From the NCBI GenBank assembly GCA_949286415.1, contig CASEBV010000029.1:1-64000 (forward strand): a stretch of 64,000 bases of DNA. The letters are read 5' to 3'. This DNA is from an uncultured Bacteroidales bacterium (GTDB lineage: Bacteria > Bacteroidota > Bacteroidia > Bacteroidales > UBA932). The notes beneath the pieces were generated by a model. The model did no database searches. It had not been told where the DNA came from and worked only from the letters and a program-made list of their open reading frames with translations. The translations under genes were made by a program, and so were the position numbers. This document shows, one piece after another, positions 62,501-64,000 of this stretch (position 1 is the stretch's first letter; each line of letters starts with the position of its first letter).

Positions 62501-62532
62501 CTTTCAGCCTTGGCGTCAATTTCAATTTCTAA
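59527..62532 (+). CDS. SusC/RagA family TonB-linked outer-membrane transporter
   Basis: The 1001-residue protein has a signal peptide (MKHLHRLLCAMSCLFTLCQTAFAQ), a carboxypeptidase-like regulatory domain (TVSGTVADKTGLPVIGAAVID, GNFSLNVSSG), a TonB box-like EVVVIGYGTVRKRDLTGAVSSV, the plug (GVYIVDAAKPG, IYGSRGANGVVMVTTK) and a C-terminal 22-strand barrel ending FSLGVNFNF. SusC imports glycan or peptide oligomers together with the SusD lipoprotein encoded next. Substrate not known; no glycoside hydrolase lies within the window. Confidence 0.95.
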   Translation: MKHLHRLLCAMSCLFTLCQTAFAQERTVSGTVADKTGLPVIGAAVIDVQNRTSGTLTDLDGNFSLNVSSGTSLEISFMGYKTVTVPVGDNDFLSVTLEDDTEFLDEVVVIGYGTVRKRDLTGAVSSVGNRDLKDSPVTNVGQALQGKVSGVYIVDAAKPGDNVSIKIRGLGTINDSDPLVVIDGVPTDLGLSSLNTADIDRIDVLKDASATAIYGSRGANGVVMVTTKRGSTGEGKVNVSANWAMQNVAYVPEMLNAAEYAAYSNDMLSAGGLATNPQWSNPASLGEGTDWLDEMFRTGFMQNYTVSYSGGNEKAHYYVSGGFMDQQGTVKTIGYRRFTFQNNNDAQVLKWLKFTNNITFSTDTKTGGSYSVTDAMNALPTQPLKNADGSWSGPEGNAYWYGDIRNPIGTLYTNENKTSGYNFLANISAEITFTKWLKFKSTFGYDAKLWFNDNMTYAYPYKPTPVEETTRYQDSNKAFTYLWDNYLTFDHTFKGKHYLNIMAGTSAQWNRNSAFNGTKGGFLFDDVHEFDNGTSTKALGGSSSDWAMFSFMARANYSYDDRYLLTVTFRRDGSSRFGPHHRWGNFPSASAAWRISREPWFPGRNDGNFVINDLKLRAGYGVTGNDKIGSYAYIQTYNTGAYIFGDDVVTTLMAKTMANPSIHWEEVQQANIGIDLSLWNSRLTLSLDGYIKNTTDMLVKAAIPITSGYEDTSTTYTNAGKVSNKGFELTLNTVNFEGAGGGFRWATSMTATFNRNKIVSLNSDTPLYQNETGGAYITMQRNGLPINVFYGYVTDGIFQTQAEVNSHAFQEASTAPGDIRFKDLNNDGVINENDRTVIGDPNPDWLFSMVNTFSWKGFDLSVYLQGVAGNDIFNANSISNEGMSSAHNQTASVKYRWVGYGTSTVMPRAVYGDPNHNARISDRFVEDGSYLRLKNITLSYTFPAKWTQKISVDNARIYLSCENVATLTRYSGFDPEVGINGIDGNRYPISRTFSLGVNFNF

Positions 62533-62544
62533 ATGGACCTGATT

Positions 62545-64000
62545 ATGAAAAATATTAAAATATTATTTGTCGCCGCTGTCGCAGCACTGTCCGCTGCCTG
62601 TTCAGGCTTTCTCGACAGTTTTCCGCCTTATGCGGTAGATACCAATGTATCTGTTTCCGACTCCGTGGCAATAGCTCTCACCAACGGATGCTATGTCCCT
62701 CTCCAGTCATCCAATCTCTACAACCAGAGGATATGGTCACTTGACATCATCGCCGGCAACTCCGAAGTTGGAGCCGGAGGAGGAGAAGACGGCATAGAGA
62801 CCGTCCAGTGCGCCAACTTTGCGGCAGATGCATCCAACGCATTTGCTCTCTACATCTGGCGTTCACCATGGGTAGGCATCGGACAGTGCAACACGGTAAT
62901 CCAGTCGCTTACCGGGGAGGGCAACCGGACATCCGAAGCCATACGCAGCCGCTGTCTCGGGGAAGCATATTTTCTCAGGGCACATTATTACTATATACTT
63001 GTGCGCCTTTTCGGCGGAGTGCCGCTGATTCTTGAGCCGCATGAGGCCGATGACGACATCAATTCCGCAAGGGCATCGCTTGAAGACTGCTACATACAGA
63101 TAGAGAAAGACTGCATCCAGGCCATCGGCCTTCTGCCTGAAAAACGTTCATACAGCGGCTCTGACTACAACAGGGCAAGCAGGGAGGCTGCAATGTGCAT
63201 GCTGGCTGACATATACCTGACATGGCATCCCGAGAGTCATTATGCAGATGTCGTCAACTTATGCGACAGGATTGCAGACCTCGGATACGACCTCTCGGAC
63301 TGCGAATATGCCGACAATTTCGGGATGAGGGCGCAGAACAGTTCTGAAGCACTTTTCACAGTCGGATATTCAGGCGACACACAGTACGATTTCTGGAGCG
63401 GAGACAACCAGTCCTCATGGCTTTCCACTTTCATGGGACCGAGAAACTCCAACATGGTGGCCGGAGCCTACGGATGGAATCTTCCTACAGAAGAATTCAT
63501 GAGCCAGTGGGAAGACGGGGACCTGCGGAAAGATGTTACGGTATTATATGAAGGATGCCCTGCATTTGACAATATATCCTATGACAAAGGCTGGTCAAAC
63601 ACAGGGTACAATGTCCGCAAATTTCTTGTATCCAAGAGCGACTCTCCGGAATACAATACAAATTCAGCGGATTTTGTAGTCTACCGCTACGCTGATGTTC
63701 TGCTTAAGAAGGCGGAAGCTCTCAATGAACAGGGGCTGACCGAAGAAGCCTGCGGCCCGCTCAACATTGTGAGGGCTCGTGCAGGGCTGGACAACATCGA
63801 GACCTTGCTCCCGGCCGGGACGACACTGGAGTCGCCGGAAGGACAGGAATGGATGAGAGACAGGATAATCCGGGAACGCCGCATGGAACTTGCCTTCGAA
63901 GGCCACAGATGGTTTGACCTTATAAGAATAAATGACGGAGAATATGCCCTTGACTTCCTTTCGGGACTTGGCAAAAACATAACCAGGAACCGGCTGCTCT
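62545..64000 (+). CDS. SusD/RagB family nutrient-binding lipoprotein (3' end outside the window)
   Basis: The reading frame starts MKNIKILFVAAVAALSAACSG (lipobox AAC) and stays open to the end of the window, at least 485 residues. An ATG at 62533, directly after the susC stop, would add four. SusD features are FLDSFPP, the TPR-like AYFLRAHYYYILVRLFGGVPLI and, near the end, YRYADVLLKKAEALNEQGLTEEACGPLNIVRARAGL and RRMELAFEGHRWFDLIR. It lids the SusC barrel on the cell surface. The gene is cut by the window edge. Confidence 0.93.
   Translation, partial: MKNIKILFVAAVAALSAACSGFLDSFPPYAVDTNVSVSDSVAIALTNGCYVPLQSSNLYNQRIWSLDIIAGNSEVGAGGGEDGIETVQCANFAADASNAFALYIWRSPWVGIGQCNTVIQSLTGEGNRTSEAIRSRCLGEAYFLRAHYYYILVRLFGGVPLILEPHEADDDINSARASLEDCYIQIEKDCIQAIGLLPEKRSYSGSDYNRASREAAMCMLADIYLTWHPESHYADVVNLCDRIADLGYDLSDCEYADNFGMRAQNSSEALFTVGYSGDTQYDFWSGDNQSSWLSTFMGPRNSNMVAGAYGWNLPTEEFMSQWEDGDLRKDVTVLYEGCPAFDNISYDKGWSNTGYNVRKFLVSKSDSPEYNTNSADFVVYRYADVLLKKAEALNEQGLTEEACGPLNIVRARAGLDNIETLLPAGTTLESPEGQEWMRDRIIRERRMELAFEGHRWFDLIRINDGEYALDFLSGLGKNITRNRLL

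Noticed and set aside
1..64000. CRISPR arrays, insertion sequences or prophage genes
   Set aside because: No spaced repeats, transposase or phage structural gene was seen; the only mobile-type gene is the recombinase at 221-1147.

Overview
The window comes from a member of the order Bacteroidales (phylum Bacteroidota). The support is a SusC/SusD pair with a DUF6377-type regulator, DUF1573, DUF4831, DUF4493 and PCMD surface proteins, a ParE of the Bacteroidota type, and many promoters of the form TTTG-N19..21-TAnnTTTG, which only this phylum uses. Base composition is near 50% G+C. The exact family cannot be fixed from sequence alone.

Layout. 1-1147: edge of a probable phase-variable type I restriction locus, with a start-less hsdS fragment next to a tyrosine recombinase. 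1191-7820: LysR regulator, M16 zinc protease, a small 2[4Fe-4S] ferredoxin (5198-5368), a DUF1573 protein and a 10-TM metal exporter. 7822-16163: a five-gene minus-strand operon of three DUF4493 lipoproteins, an outer-membrane barrel and a PCMD lipoprotein. 16347-25780: housekeeping genes (parE, plsC-like, rpsF-rpsR-rplI, pepD, a DUF4831 protein, a POT peptide transporter). 24716-29292: a LacI regulator divergent from kdgK-eda-hexuronate transporter, which takes up hexuronates and finishes their breakdown through KDG and KDPG. 29370-31857: tRNA-Arg, rplS, dnaJ, grpE.

31982-54234 is the centre of the window: a 20-gene, almost gapless minus-strand operon for an aryl polyene or flexirubin-like pigment. 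A tyrosine ammonia-lyase makes an aryl acid starter and a PaaK-like ligase could activate it. Two acyl carrier proteins, three ketosynthases with an active-site Cys, two KS-like partners without one, a ketoreductase and a hotdog dehydratase would build the polyene. A methyltransferase, acyltransferases, a trifunctional MMPL exporter/acyltransferase/methyltransferase, a GT2-DUF2062 protein, LolA, a lipoprotein, a phytoene-desaturase-like oxidoreductase and a C45 acyltransferase would tailor it and place it in the outer membrane. The operon has one strong consensus promoter, a palindrome at the predicted transcription start and a run of nine G in its 5' leader. DarA and DarB, the dialkylresorcinol enzymes of true flexirubins, are not seen.

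54362-64000: an unknown protein with a nuclease-like N-terminus, an acyl-CoA carboxylase/decarboxylase operon (beta subunit, a membrane-less OadG-tail protein, biotin carrier) with no membrane decarboxylase subunit beside it, then a DUF6377 regulator, SusC and the start of SusD, which runs off the end. There is no gene-free stretch over 300 bases.
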